A DNA stretch of 25,487 nt from NCBI RefSeq assembly GCF_025143365.1, contig NZ_JALXPE010000055.1, forward strand, positions 1-25,487, in the 5' to 3' direction. Position numbers and translations under genes: made by a program. Shown piece after piece: positions 24,705 through 25,487 of the stretch (position 1 is its first letter; every line of letters begins with the position of its first letter). The stretch comes from Microbacterium sp. p3-SID336 (lineage in GTDB: Bacteria; Actinomycetota; Actinomycetes; Actinomycetales; Microbacteriaceae). The notes under the pieces are model-generated. The model was given only the letters and a program-made list of their open reading frames with translations, made no database searches and was not told the DNA's origin.

Positions 24705-25085
24705 ATGCCCACCGGCAAGGTCAGGTTCTACGACGAAGACAAGGGATTCGGCTTCATCGCCAGCGATGACGGCCAGGATGTCTTCCTGCATGCTTCCGCG
24801 ATGCCGGCCGGCACGGCGGTGAAGGCGGGTGCGCGCGTGGAGTTCGGCGTGGCCGACGGCAAGCGCGGGCTGCAGGCGCTGTCCGTGCGTGTGCTGGAGG
24901 CACCGCCCAGCCTGGCGAAGGCCAAGCGCAAGCCGGCCGACGACATGGCGATCATCATCGAGGATCTCGTGAAGCTCCTCGACGGCATCGGCGGCGATCT
25001 GCGTCGCGGCCGCTACCCCTCCTCCAGCCATGGTCGCAAGATCGCCGCTGTTCTGCGCAAGGTCGCCGATGACCTCGAAGCCTGA
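24705..25085 (+). CDS. Cold-shock domain protein with C-terminal extension
   Basis: 126 residues. The cold-shock domain (1-65) has RNP1 KGFGFI (13-18) and RNP2 VFLHA (26-30) and binds single-stranded RNA or DNA. A basic linker (KAKRKPADD) and a further helical region (81-126, DMAIIIEDLVKLLDGIGGDLRRGRY and RKIAAVLRKVADDLEA) follow. This makes it nearly twice the size of simple CspA proteins and like the longer actinobacterial forms. ATG 24705 starts MPTGKVRFYDEDKG, the family N-terminus. Its last 17 nt overlap the next gene, so expression is coupled. Confidence 0.93.
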   Translation: MPTGKVRFYDEDKGFGFIASDDGQDVFLHASAMPAGTAVKAGARVEFGVADGKRGLQALSVRVLEAPPSLAKAKRKPADDMAIIIEDLVKLLDGIGGDLRRGRYPSSSHGRKIAAVLRKVADDLEA

Positions 25086-25487
25086 GCCCGACGCTCGCCT
25101 CGTCGAGGCTCACGACCTCGCGCTCGCCGCCTTGCGCGAGATCACGCCGGCCTCCACGATCGGTCCGGCTGCGGGCTACATCGCGGAGGACGACGGGGCG
25201 GTCTCCCTGCGGTTCGAGAACCGCCTGGCCGGCTATCCCGGCTGGTACTGGACGGTCACGGTCGCGCGTGTCGACGACGAGGAGGCCACGGTGCTGGAGG
25301 CGGAGCTCCTCCCCGGCGACGGGGCGCTGCTCGCCCCCGAGTGGGTGCCGTGGGCCGAACGGCTGGCGGAGTACCGGGCGCACCAGGCCGAGCTGGCCGA
25401 GGCTGCAGCCGCGGACGCGGAGGGCGGCGCTGGCGCCGCCGAGAACGGCGAAGAGCCTCTCGCGGACAGTGAGCTCGCGGACGAAGA
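25069..25487 (+). CDS. DUF3027 family protein (partial, runs off the window)
   Basis: Begins at ATG 25069 inside the end of the cold-shock gene and is open to the window edge (139 residues seen). The sequence shows GYPGWYWTVTVARV (about residues 55-68) and ELLPGDGALLAPEWVPWAER (79-98), the pattern of DUF3027 proteins found next to cold-shock genes in actinobacteria. An Ala/Glu-rich acidic stretch follows (AELAEAAAADAEGG). Function unknown; the full length and C-terminus cannot be judged here. Confidence 0.85.
   Translation, partial: MTSKPEPDARLVEAHDLALAALREITPASTIGPAAGYIAEDDGAVSLRFENRLAGYPGWYWTVTVARVDDEEATVLEAELLPGDGALLAPEWVPWAERLAEYRAHQAELAEAAAADAEGGAGAAENGEEPLADSELADE

Overview
The window looks like chromosomal DNA of a high-GC actinobacterium, most probably a Microbacteriaceae member close to Microbacterium. 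This is an inference from gene families and order: a DUF7882-type small protein, a DUF3263 / LytR_C / groEL series, an XPB-type helicase beside a helicase-associated protein, a cold-shock protein overlapping a DUF3027 gene, very GC-rich third codon positions, and many start codons lying exactly 6 nt behind a TANNNT -10 hexamer (leaderless promoters). No 16S gene is present to confirm it.

Layout. 1-2631: the minus-strand ATPase of a sugar-type ABC importer, a membrane-anchored DsbA-fold protein that has lost its CxxC active site, and a DUF7882 protein. 2672-4839: a short variable island with a gene remnant, a DUF1254/DUF1214 protein and the broken C-terminus of a tyrosine recombinase, directly upstream of tRNA-Thr(TGT) at 4818-4893. 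5107-7067: a polyphosphate kinase 2 gene with an unusual leader, then an aldo/keto reductase. 7075-10771 (minus): a four-gene unit, ABC ATPase, ABC-2 permease, NarL-type sensor kinase and response regulator, with 4-nt overlaps; it looks like an exporter encoded with its own sensing system. 10922-14307: a DMT transporter, msrB translationally coupled to a nitroreductase-like protein with a Lys-rich tail, a DUF2332 protein and a DUF3263 protein. 14381-16750: a LytR_C membrane protein and groEL, which carries two HrcA/CIRCE boxes (one perfect, one degenerate) and a strong 15-bp terminator hairpin.

16762-20895: an orphan WXG100 protein, a 7-copy 16/17-bp tandem repeat that touches the stop codon of the next gene, an OmpR-type response regulator with its sensor kinase (which has a Pro/Arg-rich insertion in its ATPase region), and a CPBP intramembrane protease. 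20909-25487: an XPB-like helicase, its helicase-associated partner and a small two-TM protein on the minus strand, diverging from a cold-shock gene and a DUF3027 gene that runs off the window.

Most of the window is ordinary conserved core. The parts that stand out are the island remnant at the tRNA, the repeat array beside the WXG100 gene, the catalytically stripped DsbA-like protein, the ppk2 and cold-shock leaders, the tandem CIRCE boxes and the frequent leaderless promoters. I did not see an obvious new defence or mobile system.
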